This document shows positions 46,974-55,771 of a stretch of DNA of 64,000 nucleotides, piece by piece. The stretch spans positions 43,572-107,571 of the forward strand of contig PAPV01000012.1 in assembly GCA_002709075.1 (NCBI GenBank), given 5' to 3'. The notes below the pieces were generated by a model, which was not told the origin of the DNA, searched no databases, and saw only the letters and a list, made by a program, of their open reading frames with translations. The position numbers and the translations under genes are program-made. Numbering within the stretch: position 1 is the stretch's first letter; every line of letters begins with the position of its first letter. Origin of the DNA: Rhodospirillaceae bacterium (lineage in GTDB: Bacteria > Pseudomonadota > Alphaproteobacteria > MPNO01 > UBA2964).

Positions 46974-47963
46974 CTACTCAGACCAAGATACAATCGGAGT
47001 AAAAAGGTCATCAACATTTGGCGCAGTTTCAAGGAAATGCTGCTCAGCAAGGTATTGGGTGAAAGCGTCAAGCATCTTACGATTAGGCTCTACTCCATAC
47101 GGCCAAGGGTTATCTCCCATTAATGTCTCCATTTCTGCTATCTCCTCATGTACCCATGGTAACATAATTTTCTGCGCTCCAGAGAATTTCATAGCGTTTA
47201 AAGCCCAAATCTTAGATTCCTGACATGCTTTGAATATTGATTCTGATACCCATGGTTTTTCCATTTGTAGATTTTCACGAATTACTATTGTGTGCATGAT
47301 TGGATAAAACCCGGTTCGTTCCAAATAAGACTTCTCTTCAGCTCGGTACTCAGGGAATAGTCGGATAACATTTTTGCCCTTATCAAAAGATTCTGGGCGC
47401 CGGGCACCAAAATATGCATCGATTTGCCCAGCTTCCAATTGATCGCTAAGACATTCATCCTCGCGAAGTATATCTAGGTTAATTTGACCCAGAGGCCTCA
47501 GATCCATGTCTTTATCTTCTGGTCGAGGTGCGTTCACCCCACCTTCAAACCAGTTTACATTTGAAAGATCTACTCCGTATTCATGTTGCAAAATTCCGCG
47601 CACCCAAACTCCAGCTGTTTGTCGATATTCCTGAACTCCTATGCGTTTGCCAGAGAGGTCAGAGGGCTTTTCAATGCCTGAATGCTTATTTATAAAAATA
47701 AAACCGTGTCTGAACATTCTTGATGGAAACACAGGAATCGCTAAAAATGGAAAATTGCCACGGCTCCGCATTATCATATAATGAGCCATGGACATTTCAG
47801 AAATGTCGAAAGACTGAGTTTTTTGCATTCTGGCGAAAATCTCTGGTGGGGATTGTATTGGAATATAATGTAGATCAATGCCCTCGGGCTGTATTAATCC
47901 AAGATTAAGCGCTTCCATTCTGTCATAGGGTCCACAGGCGAAGGTGACTGGTAACTTTTGCAT
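46974..47963 (-). CDS. 4,5-dihydroxyphthalate decarboxylase-like protein
   Basis: Pht5-type decarboxylases have a type 2 periplasmic-binding-protein fold but act in the cytoplasm. The 329-aa protein has no signal peptide. It carries FACGPYDRMEALNLGLIQPEGIDL, FDISEMSMAHYMIM and FPFLAIPVFPSRMFRHGFIF. SGKRIGVQEYRQTAGVWVRGILQHEYGVD follows. These segments are typical of the 4,5-dihydroxyphthalate decarboxylase group. Its place next to a two-subunit ring dioxygenase suggests that an aromatic dicarboxylate or a similar acid is oxygenated and then decarboxylated. A substrate-binding role with a transporter is the alternative, but none is encoded nearby. Confidence 0.82.
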   Translation of the reverse strand: MQKLPVTFACGPYDRMEALNLGLIQPEGIDLHYIPIQSPPEIFARMQKTQSFDISEMSMAHYMIMRSRGNFPFLAIPVFPSRMFRHGFIFINKHSGIEKPSDLSGKRIGVQEYRQTAGVWVRGILQHEYGVDLSNVNWFEGGVNAPRPEDKDMDLRPLGQINLDILREDECLSDQLEAGQIDAYFGARRPESFDKGKNVIRLFPEYRAEEKSYLERTGFYPIMHTIVIRENLQMEKPWVSESIFKACQESKIWALNAMKFSGAQKIMLPWVHEEIAEMETLMGDNPWPYGVEPNRKMLDAFTQYLAEQHFLETAPNVDDLFTPIVSWSE

Positions 47964-48136
47964 CTATAACTCCCAATTTTTTGAAGCCTATCGAAGCTGG
48001 TGAGCCTGTCAACCTGATCTGAAAAGTTTTAGATTTATACCTATAACGTGTTATCAAGTGGAAATTTATTACTTCTTTTACTAAAAGCACAAAAAAATGC
48101 ACTCGTGTATTTTATATGAAATTTTAATAGCTTTAG

Positions 48137-48388
48137 TTAGATGTCATCTGTTTTGTCTTCGCAACCATATTTATTTCCATCATATCCATGACGGTTACTA
48201 TAAAAAACCAGCGCCATTAGACCAACACCAAGCGCAAAGGTTAGTAAAACACCAAGTCCAAGTGCGAAAAGTCCGTGTGTTGAAATAGAGACATCGCCAA
48301 TGCGGGCCCACATTAATACTGTAATACTTGCTGCCACTGACAATAGGGAAATAAGGCAAAAAGTAAGAATTTTACCTTTCAGACTCAC
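48137..48388 (-). CDS. small two-helix membrane protein, unknown
   Basis: The 83-aa protein has two hydrophobic helices: ILTFCLISLLSVAASITVLMW and LFALGLGVLLTFALGVGLMALVFYS. It ends in a charged tail (HGYDGNKYGCEDKTDDI). Its start lies 3 bp after the stop of the leuD-like gene, so it shares that transcript. I do not recognise the family. The clean two-helix design suggests a real membrane protein rather than a random ORF. Confidence 0.6.
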   Translation of the reverse strand: MSLKGKILTFCLISLLSVAASITVLMWARIGDVSISTHGLFALGLGVLLTFALGVGLMALVFYSNRHGYDGNKYGCEDKTDDI

Positions 48389-48391
48389 TGT

Positions 48392-48996
48392 CTATGTCCA
48401 CGGGTGTGACTCATTGTATTTTGCCTCAAATGTTAAAATTTCTGATTCAGACTGCAAGGTATAATCAATTGGATCAAGCCCTTGAATTAATTTTTCTTTT
48501 CGGTGAGGATCAATTTCGAACTCGATTTTTAGATTTTCTGGACCATTAATGAATTGATTTGTTAAATCAATTTCAAGTTCTGGTGATCGAACATAGCTTA
48601 GGATGTTCTGTAACTCGATTACAACAACTTCTGGAATCGTCACTGCTAGCAAACCATTATTGAAAGCGTTATTATAAAAAATATCTGCAAAGCTTGATGC
48701 TATCACACAACGAAATCCAGCATCAACTAAAGTGAAAATTGCACCTTCTCGCGACGATCCACATCCAAAATTTTTTCCTGCAACTATAATTCGAGAACGT
48801 CGAAAGGGCTTTTTGTTTAAAACAAAAGACATATCTTCAGATCCTGCGTTAGTAATCCGAAGATCTTTAAACAGATAGGTGCAATATTTATCATCTCTTG
48901 GCATCATTAAGAAGCGTGCCGGCAGTATCTGATCAGTATCTATATCCTTCGTATCAAGGGAGCTGCAATCGCTTTGAATACATTAAAAGATTCCAT
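48392..48996 (-). pseudogene. LeuD-like isomerase/dehydratase small subunit, frameshifted
   Basis: The swivel-domain core is intact (GKNFGCGSSREGAIFTLVDAGFRCVIASSFADIFYNNAFNNGLL). The natural start is the ATG at 48996, which touches the leuC stop (TAAATG). That frame reads MESFNVFKAIAAPL and then hits TAG. The family sequence resumes in the next frame as DIDTDQILPARFL. The gap between 'APL' and 'DID' is 1 nt short, within CGAAGG (48951-48946). The ORF-track start at 48907 lies inside the domain and lacks the conserved DTDQI segment. So this copy is broken, unless the base was lost in assembly. Confidence 0.8.
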
Positions 48997-50406
48997 TTAG
49001 CGGGCCTCGAATGCCCTTACATCTGAAATTTTTCCCGTGACAGCAGCCGCAGCTGCCATTGCCGGTCCAACAAGATGAGTGCGTGCTCGCGGTCCCTGGC
49101 GTCCGCGAAAATTTCGATTAGATGTGGAGACACATCGTTGTCCTGGAGGAACCACGTCACCATTTACGCCTACACACATCGAACAACCAGCGGCAGGTCT
49201 CCAGTCGAATCCGGCATTTATAAAAATACGATCAATACCCTCTTGTTTGGCTTGCTTGCTGACAGCCGCTGATCCAGGTACTACCATTGCAGGGACAGCA
49301 GCTCGTCTACCTTTTGCTACAGCAGCGGCCCGTAAATCATCGATGCGGCTGTTCGTGCAAGATCCGATAAAGACACGGTCTATTTTAATGTCGGTTAATG
49401 CTTGTTCAGGTTTTAGTCCCATATATTCAAGTTTCTCAGACATTATATTGCGTTTTTTTTGCTCTGGTTCAGAATTTGGATCAGGTATTTTTTCATTGAT
49501 AGGTAGAGCATCTTCTGGACTTGTTCCCCAAGTAACCATAGGAATTATATCCTTGCTATCAATTGTTTTTTCTTTATCAAAAATTGCATCCGGATCACTC
49601 TTTAATACTCGCCAGTTGGTGAGTGCTTTATCCCAGTTTTTTCCGCAGGGTGCAAAACTTTTACCCGCGATCCAGTTTATTAATTTGTCATCTGGAGCCA
49701 TCATTCCTGCACGTGCGCCTGCTTCAATTGACATATTACATACAGTGAGTCTTTCTTCTACAGACAAGTTACTAATAACGGGACCAGCATATTCAATAAC
49801 ATGACCTGTTCCTCCGCTAGCCCCAAGATTTCTAATAACTGTAAGTATAATATCTTTTGCAGAGACGTGTGGTGCACGGCGCCCTGTAATGTTAACGCGC
49901 ATAGATTTAGGTCGGGGTTGCCACAATGTTTGGGTCGCAAGAACATGGCTAACATCCGACGCTCCTATCCCAAAAGCTAGTGCCCCCATGGCTCCATGCG
50001 TTGCTGTGTGTGAGTCGCCGCAAACTATTGTCATGCCCGGTAAAGACAGTCCTTGCTCAGGCCCGACTACGTGAACTATACCCCGGCGGCTATCGTTTAG
50101 ACCCATGAATAGTAGGTTGTTTTAAGAAGCATTGGACTCCAAGTTTTTGTATAAATTATAATGAGCAATATTGGTGAAATTACTTTTATTTGTTCCCGAG
50201 GTTGGAGTGTAATGGTCAGCAATAGCAATAGTCCGCTTTGGATGTCTGACGCGCATTTTACGCGCCTCTAACATATTAAAAGCATGAAATGAGAGCTCAT
50301 GACAAAAATGTCGGTCGATGAACAAAAGTGATTGCCCGGCCGTATTCTTTTTTATTTCATGCTGGTTCCAAATCTTATCGAAAAGGCTATTTGGTTCTTT
50401 TGTCAC
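48997..50406 (-). pseudogene. LeuC-like dehydratase large subunit with in-frame stop
   Basis: Two track ORFs (50406-50122 and 50106-48997) are one gene in one frame. The first gives LFDKIWNQHEI, SLLFIDRHF and TIAIADHYTPT, the LeuC N-terminus. The second continues from [18 protein letters not shown] to the end. Between them only TAA (50122-50124) and five sense codons (NNLLF) intervene, and spacing matches LeuC exactly. The 4Fe-4S ligands are retained in IGSCTNSR and GCSMCVG. The protein therefore looks functional apart from one nonsense codon. It may be a leucine-pathway gene or a paralogue serving this catabolic region. Confidence 0.85.
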
Positions 50407-50420
50407 TAGAATTAGCTCTT

Positions 50421-50987
50421 CTATTCATCTTCATTTTCAATTGCAAAACGACGCATCATAGGCAGTTGAAACACTATAAAGATGCAAGTTAAGATTAATA
50501 GACCCCAAACTTTAAAATGGACCCAAATTTCTGTTGTTTGGGTCCGCCAGACAATTTCATTTAAAAGAGCTAATACAAGAGAAAAATAGGAAAATCTTAA
50601 TGATAGTTTCCGCCAACCCTCATCATTCATAGGCACCGCTGAACCCATAAGATACTTCAAAAATAATTTCTTAAATCGGAGTCCAATTAATAAAATGGCT
50701 GCAATCAATATTTCTACAATGGTTGGTTTCATTTTTATAAACGTCTCGTCTTGCAGGAACAGAGTGAGTCCTCCAAAAATACCAATAGCTACAGCCGTAA
50801 CCAGTGGCATTGTTGGTATTTTATGAGTAACAAAAACTGACACTATAACAACAATTACTGTGGCAACCATAATTGCCGCAGTTGCGAAAAATAGATCTTT
50901 CAGATAATAGGCGGAGAAAAAAACGATGAGAGGACCGAAGTCGACCATGGGTTTTAGCCAAGCGGGCTGATTTTTCATATTTTGCAT
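50421..50987 (-). CDS. yciB: YciB/IspZ-family inner membrane protein (septation protein A)
   Basis: YciB is a polytopic membrane protein linked to envelope integrity and septation. The sequence has about five helices and the family's opening PAWLKPMVDFGPLIVFFSAYY. GGLTLFLQDETFIKMKPTIVE and AVPMNDEGWRKLSLRFSYFSLVLALLNEIVWR follow. The ORF track begins at 51026. ATG 50987 (MQNMKNQPAWLKP) gives the usual short N-terminus and 188 aa. It lies 14 bp upstream of the leuC-like gene on the same strand, although the functions are unrelated. Confidence 0.9.
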   Translation of the reverse strand: MQNMKNQPAWLKPMVDFGPLIVFFSAYYLKDLFFATAAIMVATVIVVIVSVFVTHKIPTMPLVTAVAIGIFGGLTLFLQDETFIKMKPTIVEILIAAILLIGLRFKKLFLKYLMGSAVPMNDEGWRKLSLRFSYFSLVLALLNEIVWRTQTTEIWVHFKVWGLLILTCIFIVFQLPMMRRFAIENEDE

Positions 50988-51120
50988 GATAACTTTCTCT
51001 ATCCAACAAGTTTGACGTGTTTCCAATTCTAAATTACTGAAACTACAATGGATTGGCCATGAAGTTATTTGGAATATTTTTTACAAGTAAAAAATATATC
51101 GTATTGAGGGGCGTATTAAT

Positions 51121-51843
51121 ATGGCAAAAATCGATACAATTCAGGTAAATGGTAATCCTATGAGAATTCTATATGAGAAACCTCACGGAAATGGACCTCA
51201 TCCTTGCATGGTTGTAATGTTTCACCGAGGTGGGTTTGACGAATTCACAAAAAAAATTTTAAAAAATTTAGCAGATCTAAATATTTTTTCTGCCGCTCCC
51301 GATGTATATCATTGGTCAGAAATCAAAGACCAGACGGGGAAAAATTTATTTCCAAAGGATACTGACCTTATAGAAGACATAGGGGGCACCATAGATTGGA
51401 TTAGTAAGCTTCACTCTGTAGACATTCAACGTCTTGGAATAATCGGTCACTGTATGGGAGGAAGAATGGCTTTTTTAGGTGCGAGCGTTTATAGCCAATT
51501 TAAAGTTTGTATTTCATATTATTCAGGTAACATGTTCAAAGTCTGGGGTGATGATAACCATCCTACCCCGTTCGACCAGTTGAGCAACATAAAAGCAGAG
51601 GTTTTGGGTTTTTTTGGAAATGATGATGAGAATCCTTCTCAACATGACGTCAATATTATCAGTTCAGAACTTACGAGATTGGACATAAAGCATCAGTTCT
51701 ATCGCTATGATGGCGCTGGTCATGCATTTCAAAACTTTTTGTCGGTTGACCGTTTTCGCGAAGAAGCACGTAACGATAGTTGGTCAAAGACCGAAACATT
51801 TCTCAAAGAAAAACTCTGTATAATTCCGTCTTGTGTTGATTGA
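51121..51843 (+). CDS. dienelactone hydrolase-family alpha/beta hydrolase
   Basis: Dienelactone hydrolases open dienelactone to maleylacetate in chloroaromatic pathways; many relatives have other esters as substrates. The 240-aa protein keeps the catalytic triad. Cys is in IIGHCMGGRMAFLG (near residue 117), Asp in GFFGNDDENPSQHD and His in YDGAGHAFQNF. The MVVMFHRGGFDEF stretch forms the oxyanion region. Maleylacetate reductase in the same window would take the product further. Its 3' end overlaps the DUF2141 gene by 11 bp. Confidence 0.88.
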   Translation: MAKIDTIQVNGNPMRILYEKPHGNGPHPCMVVMFHRGGFDEFTKKILKNLADLNIFSAAPDVYHWSEIKDQTGKNLFPKDTDLIEDIGGTIDWISKLHSVDIQRLGIIGHCMGGRMAFLGASVYSQFKVCISYYSGNMFKVWGDDNHPTPFDQLSNIKAEVLGFFGNDDENPSQHDVNIISSELTRLDIKHQFYRYDGAGHAFQNFLSVDRFREEARNDSWSKTETFLKEKLCIIPSCVD

Positions 51844-52297
51844 TAGAACATTGACAATTTTGTTCCTCCGGCTAGCAACTATTTACGGAATTATTTGTAT
51901 TTTTTCATTTTCAATACTCACAGAAGAAAAGCGATTTTCTTTGATTGTCGAAGTGGCCGCTGTAAAGGGTTCTTCGGGATATTTGCAATACGCACTTTAT
52001 GATCAGGCCTCATCGTTTGCGACGCGTCAAGGACAGCTTTTATCCGGGCGTGTGCCCGCAGTATTCCCAGTAACCCAATTTAGAATTAGAGGGCTAAGAT
52101 CAGGTACATATGCTTTGGCCATTTTTCATGATGCAAATTCCAATAGTGAATTTGATCAAGGTTTTTTGGGAATTCCTTTGGAAGACTATGGTTTTAGCAA
52201 TGATGCGATGGGTTTATTTAAAGCACCAAATTTTTCAGATGCAAAGTTTAACCTCAGGCAGCATAAAAATAAGATTAAGTTGACACTTAAACGCTAA
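51833..52297 (+). CDS. DUF2141 protein, exported
   Basis: The 154-aa protein has an N-terminal signal or anchor (LTILFLRLATIYGIICIFSFSI). A beta-rich DUF2141 domain follows, with VKGSSGYLQYALYDQ, FRIRGLRSGTYALAIFHDANSNSEFDQGFLGIPLEDYGFSNDA. The 'G.YA....HD.N.N...D.....P.E..G.S' pattern is diagnostic of the family. The function is unknown. A GTG start overlaps the end of the hydrolase gene, so translation may be coupled. Confidence 0.85.
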   Translation: MLIDRTLTILFLRLATIYGIICIFSFSILTEEKRFSLIVEVAAVKGSSGYLQYALYDQASSFATRQGQLLSGRVPAVFPVTQFRIRGLRSGTYALAIFHDANSNSEFDQGFLGIPLEDYGFSNDAMGLFKAPNFSDAKFNLRQHKNKIKLTLKR

Positions 52298-52317
52298 TTT
52301 TACGAGGAGAAATTTGT

Positions 52318-53034
52318 TTGGAAAAAAAATTAAATGAAACGATGCTTGAACTGGTGATTGCCAACCGCATTTTAGATAAAGAAAATATTTGTGATGCGTT
52401 CGGACATATAAGTGTCCGCCATCCTCTCGATCCAGAGAAATATATTATGGCTCGGTCTCGAGCGCCCGGTGTCATAGAATTTGGTGACCTAATGGAATTT
52501 TATCTGGACGGCACACCAATTAATGAAAATGGACAAGAAATTTACGCAGAGCGGCATATTCACGGTGCTATCTTTGAAATGCGAAGGGAAGTTAATTCTA
52601 TCGTCCATAGTCATTCCCATTCGGTTATCCCGTTTGGAGTAACCGGGGTAAAACTAAAACCGGTTTTTCACATGGGTGCATCGGTTGGACCCGAAGTGCC
52701 AGTATGGGATATCAGAGATAGCTTCGGTGATACTTCATTATTAGTTGATAATATGGATCAAGGCCGTGATCTTGCGAGGTTCTTAGGTGAGAGGCGCGCG
52801 GTATTAATGCGGGGGCATGGTGCTGTGGTTTCAGGAAAAACAATTAAGGAAGCAGTTTTAATAGCAGTTTTTATGGAACATAATGCTCGTATTTCCATGC
52901 AATGTCTTCAAATGGGAACACCCCAGTATTTATCTGCTGGAGAAATTGAACTTGGTATGAATAAATTTGTTGGGAGTTTGGCAATCGATCGAGCCTGGGA
53001 CTATTGGTCGTTGCGTACTGGACTTAAATCTTAG
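52318..53034 (+). CDS. class II aldolase-family protein, HCOMODA decarboxylase-like
   Basis: This 238-aa class II aldolase-fold protein keeps the zinc histidines in SIVHSHSHSVIPFG and MRGHGAVVSG. The wider pattern is DAFGHISVRHPLDPEKYIMARSRAPGVIEFGD, then YAERHIHGAIFEMRREV and FHMGASVGPEVPVWDIRD. It resembles proteins annotated as 2-hydroxy-3-carboxymuconate-semialdehyde decarboxylase, which act after ring meta-cleavage. The start is TTG with GAGGAG upstream. zapE follows 7 bp later. Confidence 0.82.
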   Translation: MEKKLNETMLELVIANRILDKENICDAFGHISVRHPLDPEKYIMARSRAPGVIEFGDLMEFYLDGTPINENGQEIYAERHIHGAIFEMRREVNSIVHSHSHSVIPFGVTGVKLKPVFHMGASVGPEVPVWDIRDSFGDTSLLVDNMDQGRDLARFLGERRAVLMRGHGAVVSGKTIKEAVLIAVFMEHNARISMQCLQMGTPQYLSAGEIELGMNKFVGSLAIDRAWDYWSLRTGLKS

Positions 53035-53041
53035 TTTGATT

Positions 53042-54181
53042 ATGACACCGCTTGAATTATATGGTAGACGTCTCGTCGCAGGGGATATCACTGAGGACGA
53101 AATGCAGGCGAAGGTGGTGGATACCCTGCAAGAACTTCATTTGGCTCTTAAAGAATTAAAATTGCGTCCAAAATCCCCTTTGTTTCAGCGTTTTGGATTT
53201 TTCAAAAAAAAAGAATTTATAGGAACCCCGCGAGGATTGTATATCCATGGGCCCCCGGGACGTGGAAAGTCCATGTTAATGGATTTGTTCTTCGAGACTG
53301 CACCGATCTCGCCGCGCCAGCGTGTGCATGTGCACGCGTTTATGCAGGAGGTACATCAACGGCTTCATCAATTGCGTACGGGTAAAAACAGAAAATCGAA
53401 TGATGACCCGTTAATGCAATTATCACAGGAAATAGCTAGAGAAAGTCGTTTATTATGTTTTGATGAATTTCAGGTTGAAGCGATTGCGGATGCGATGATT
53501 ATTAGACGGCTTTTTGAAAATTTATTGGATCTTGGCGTAACGGTTGTTGCCACATCAAATACTGCTCCCGTAAATTTGTATGCCGGCGGTTTACAGCGTG
53601 AGAGATTTTTACCCTTTATTGATCTTATTTTTAATCGTTTGGAAATTTTGACTTTAGAAGGTAAAACTGATTATCGTCGGAATCGTTTGAGAACAGTTGG
53701 CATCTGGCATATGCCGACGGGTAAAAAAGCAAACGAAGAATTAAATTCCGCATTCAAACGTTTAACAGATGGTTGTATGGCTGAGCCTAAGACCCTTACC
53801 GTGCAAGGACGATCATTGTTTGTTCCGCGTCAGGCGAGGGGAGTTGCTACTTTTAGCTTTAGTGATTTGTGCGAACAACCCCTGGGCGCAGCGGACTATA
53901 ATGTAATAGCTTGCCTTTATCAGACAATTATAATCTCTAATATTCCTGCATTAACAGGCAAAGATAGAAATGTTGTGAAGCGTTTTTCAATTTTAATTGA
54001 AACACTTTATGAACAACGTACCAAAATAGTGTGTTCAGCCGACACCTCACCTGATGAATTGTATACCGAAGGTGAGGGTGCCGAGCTATTTAAGCGAGTC
54101 GTATCCCGGTTAGATGAAATGCAAGCGGAAGATTATCTGGCTGAGGCACACCGTCCCGCTGCAAGTAAGGTTTCTAATTAG
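53042..54181 (+). CDS. zapE: cell division AAA+ ATPase ZapE (AFG1/LACE1 family)
   Basis: ZapE is an AFG1-type ATPase reported to interact with FtsZ; the mitochondrial homologue assists respiratory complex turnover. The Walker A is YIHGPPGRGKSMLMDLFFE near residue 72, and the Walker B is LLCFDEFQVEAIADAMIIRRLFE. VATSNTAPVNLYAGGLQRERFLPFI is the sensor/arginine region. The ORF track starts inside the upstream gene. ATG 53042 (MTPLELYGRRLVAG) is typical and gives 379 aa. The last 8 bp overlap the convergent SDR gene. Confidence 0.94.
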   Translation: MTPLELYGRRLVAGDITEDEMQAKVVDTLQELHLALKELKLRPKSPLFQRFGFFKKKEFIGTPRGLYIHGPPGRGKSMLMDLFFETAPISPRQRVHVHAFMQEVHQRLHQLRTGKNRKSNDDPLMQLSQEIARESRLLCFDEFQVEAIADAMIIRRLFENLLDLGVTVVATSNTAPVNLYAGGLQRERFLPFIDLIFNRLEILTLEGKTDYRRNRLRTVGIWHMPTGKKANEELNSAFKRLTDGCMAEPKTLTVQGRSLFVPRQARGVATFSFSDLCEQPLGAADYNVIACLYQTIIISNIPALTGKDRNVVKRFSILIETLYEQRTKIVCSADTSPDELYTEGEGAELFKRVVSRLDEMQAEDYLAEAHRPAASKVSN

Positions 54182-55055
54182 AGTTATTTTGTGGATCGAT
54201 CCATGTGTTTATTAAGCTTGTATCGCGTTTAGGGGGATGAAAGATTGCTTTTTCTCTCGCATTTTCTGCTGCTTTTGTTGCCGGTAAAGTTTGATCCCAA
54301 TTGGCGCCTATATACCGGCAGCCTGTAATTCCATCGGAAGCAGAAGATGCCAGCCAAACTGCTGCTGGGACAATTACTTCGGCAGGATAAAAATGCTTAT
54401 TAATTTCTTTATTTAAAATCTGTCTTCTGACAGCTGGTAGCACAAAGTCGGTATCGACGCTGCCACCTGGTGCTAAGGTGTTGACAGTTACGCCGGTGTT
54501 TATCAGGTCTTGTGCCCAGGAGAGTGATATGGCCTCTAACGCAGCTTTCGTTGCACCGTAGGGAGAGTTTTGTGCTCTGTGCATCGAGTCACAGGATTTT
54601 GAAATATTAATTATTCGTCCCCAGTTTTTTTTCATCATTCCTCCCACTACCTCTCGGGCCATCAGGAACGGACCGTTAATATTAGTATCAACAATTTCCC
54701 GCCAACCATTAATTTTTGCTTCCCAAAATGGAACTCTGTTATTTGAGATGTAGTTTTGTCCTTTGCCAGCATTATTGATTAGAATATCAGCGATACCTAA
54801 AATATTTGATGTAGCTTCAACGGTACGTCGGCAGGCATTCGGATCTGTGACATCTGCCAAAAAGGGGAGTATTTTTACCCCTGGATGTAACGCTTTAATT
54901 TCTGAAGCAGTTTGATCAAGTTGTTCTCTTGATTTGGCTGAAGTGATACAGATACCGGACAAACCTTCTTTTGCGAGTCCAATTGCTATAGCCTTTCCTA
55001 GTCCGCGCCCTCCGCCAGTAATAATTGCCACTTTGTTTTCGAATAGTTTTGTCAT
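54174..55055 (-). CDS. SDR-family oxidoreductase
   Basis: This 293-aa classical short-chain dehydrogenase has the cofactor motif ITGGGRGLGKAIA, LINNAGKG near residue 95 and the catalytic NSPYGATKAALEA (YxxxK), with Ser in INISKS. The C-terminal VNTLAPGGSVDTDFV is family-typical. It closely resembles the frameshifted SDR at 35153-36027 (NSPYG.TKAALEA, PGGSVD), suggesting paralogues. This copy is intact. The substrate is unknown. It is convergent with zapE. Confidence 0.88.
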   Translation of the reverse strand: MTKLFENKVAIITGGGRGLGKAIAIGLAKEGLSGICITSAKSREQLDQTASEIKALHPGVKILPFLADVTDPNACRRTVEATSNILGIADILINNAGKGQNYISNNRVPFWEAKINGWREIVDTNINGPFLMAREVVGGMMKKNWGRIINISKSCDSMHRAQNSPYGATKAALEAISLSWAQDLINTGVTVNTLAPGGSVDTDFVLPAVRRQILNKEINKHFYPAEVIVPAAVWLASSASDGITGCRYIGANWDQTLPATKAAENAREKAIFHPPKRDTSLINTWIDPQNNSN

Positions 55056-55142
55056 GTAATACCTTGTTGTTGGAAGGTGATTTTAATACTGTGGATCATT
55101 CTTAAATGAAATGTTTTATGATTGAGCCATAGGAAGGCAAAA

Positions 55143-55703
55143 ATGTCGACAGAATATCCAGACCATCCCTTTTGGAACTTTTCAATAAAAGTTTATGCAG
55201 GCAAAGGAGTCTCGCATGCCTGTATAAATATTCAAGAAAGGCACCACATGGATGTTAACTTGTTGTTGCTCGGAACATGGTACGGGGCAAGTGGACGAGG
55301 CCGTCTTTCTTATAATCAACTTAACAAGGTGATCGAAATAACGTCAAAATGGAATAAAGAAATAGTTTGTAATTTAAGATCTGTTCGCACTCGGTTGAAG
55401 GATCGTGTAGAGGGATTTCCAATGAATCAGACAGAGGCAATAAGGAAAGCTGTTCTCTCTATGGAGGTGGAGTGCGAACATATTGAGCAATTAGCTATCG
55501 CGAAATGTCTTGGAGACAAGGCACTTGGATCGGATAATTTAACTGCTGGAAGAATTGAAGACTCTGTTGATAATATATTGTGCTACTTTCATATAAAAAA
55601 AGTTTGTCCGACCGACTTTGATCTAAATGACCTAAGCATTATTTTAAAGTCTGCATATCCCAAAAAAAATGAGAATAGCATAAAAGAAACACTAATCAGA
55701 TAG
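55143..55703 (+). CDS. TIGR02444 (DUF2390) family protein
   Basis: The 186-aa protein has the family's opening HPFWNFSIKVYAGKGVSHACINIQ. The 'DVNLLLLGTWYG' segment follows, and then a helical part with VRTRLKDRVEG. Members are widespread in proteobacteria without a known function. The ORF track begins at TTG 55122; ATG 55143 is preferred because AGGAAGGC lies 5 nt upstream. It is divergent from the SDR gene and 68 bp ahead of ribA. Confidence 0.82.
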   Translation: MSTEYPDHPFWNFSIKVYAGKGVSHACINIQERHHMDVNLLLLGTWYGASGRGRLSYNQLNKVIEITSKWNKEIVCNLRSVRTRLKDRVEGFPMNQTEAIRKAVLSMEVECEHIEQLAIAKCLGDKALGSDNLTAGRIEDSVDNILCYFHIKKVCPTDFDLNDLSIILKSAYPKKNENSIKETLIR

Positions 55704-55771
55704 GATTATGGCTCTAATGAAAACTTGCTATAATTAGTGGTTAATGTTTTAAATTATGACTCATACAAGAA

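Noticed and set aside
49079-49804. 241-aa plus-strand ORF opposite the leuC-like gene
   Set aside because: It is antisense to conserved LeuC coding sequence with intact Fe-S motifs; its composition (Ser-rich, low complexity) is that of a shadow frame.
50122-50124. Recoding of TAA as a sense codon in the leuC-like gene
   Set aside because: TAA is used as a normal stop in many genes here (for example ilvC and mreD), so a simple nonsense mutation or sequence error is more likely than recoding.
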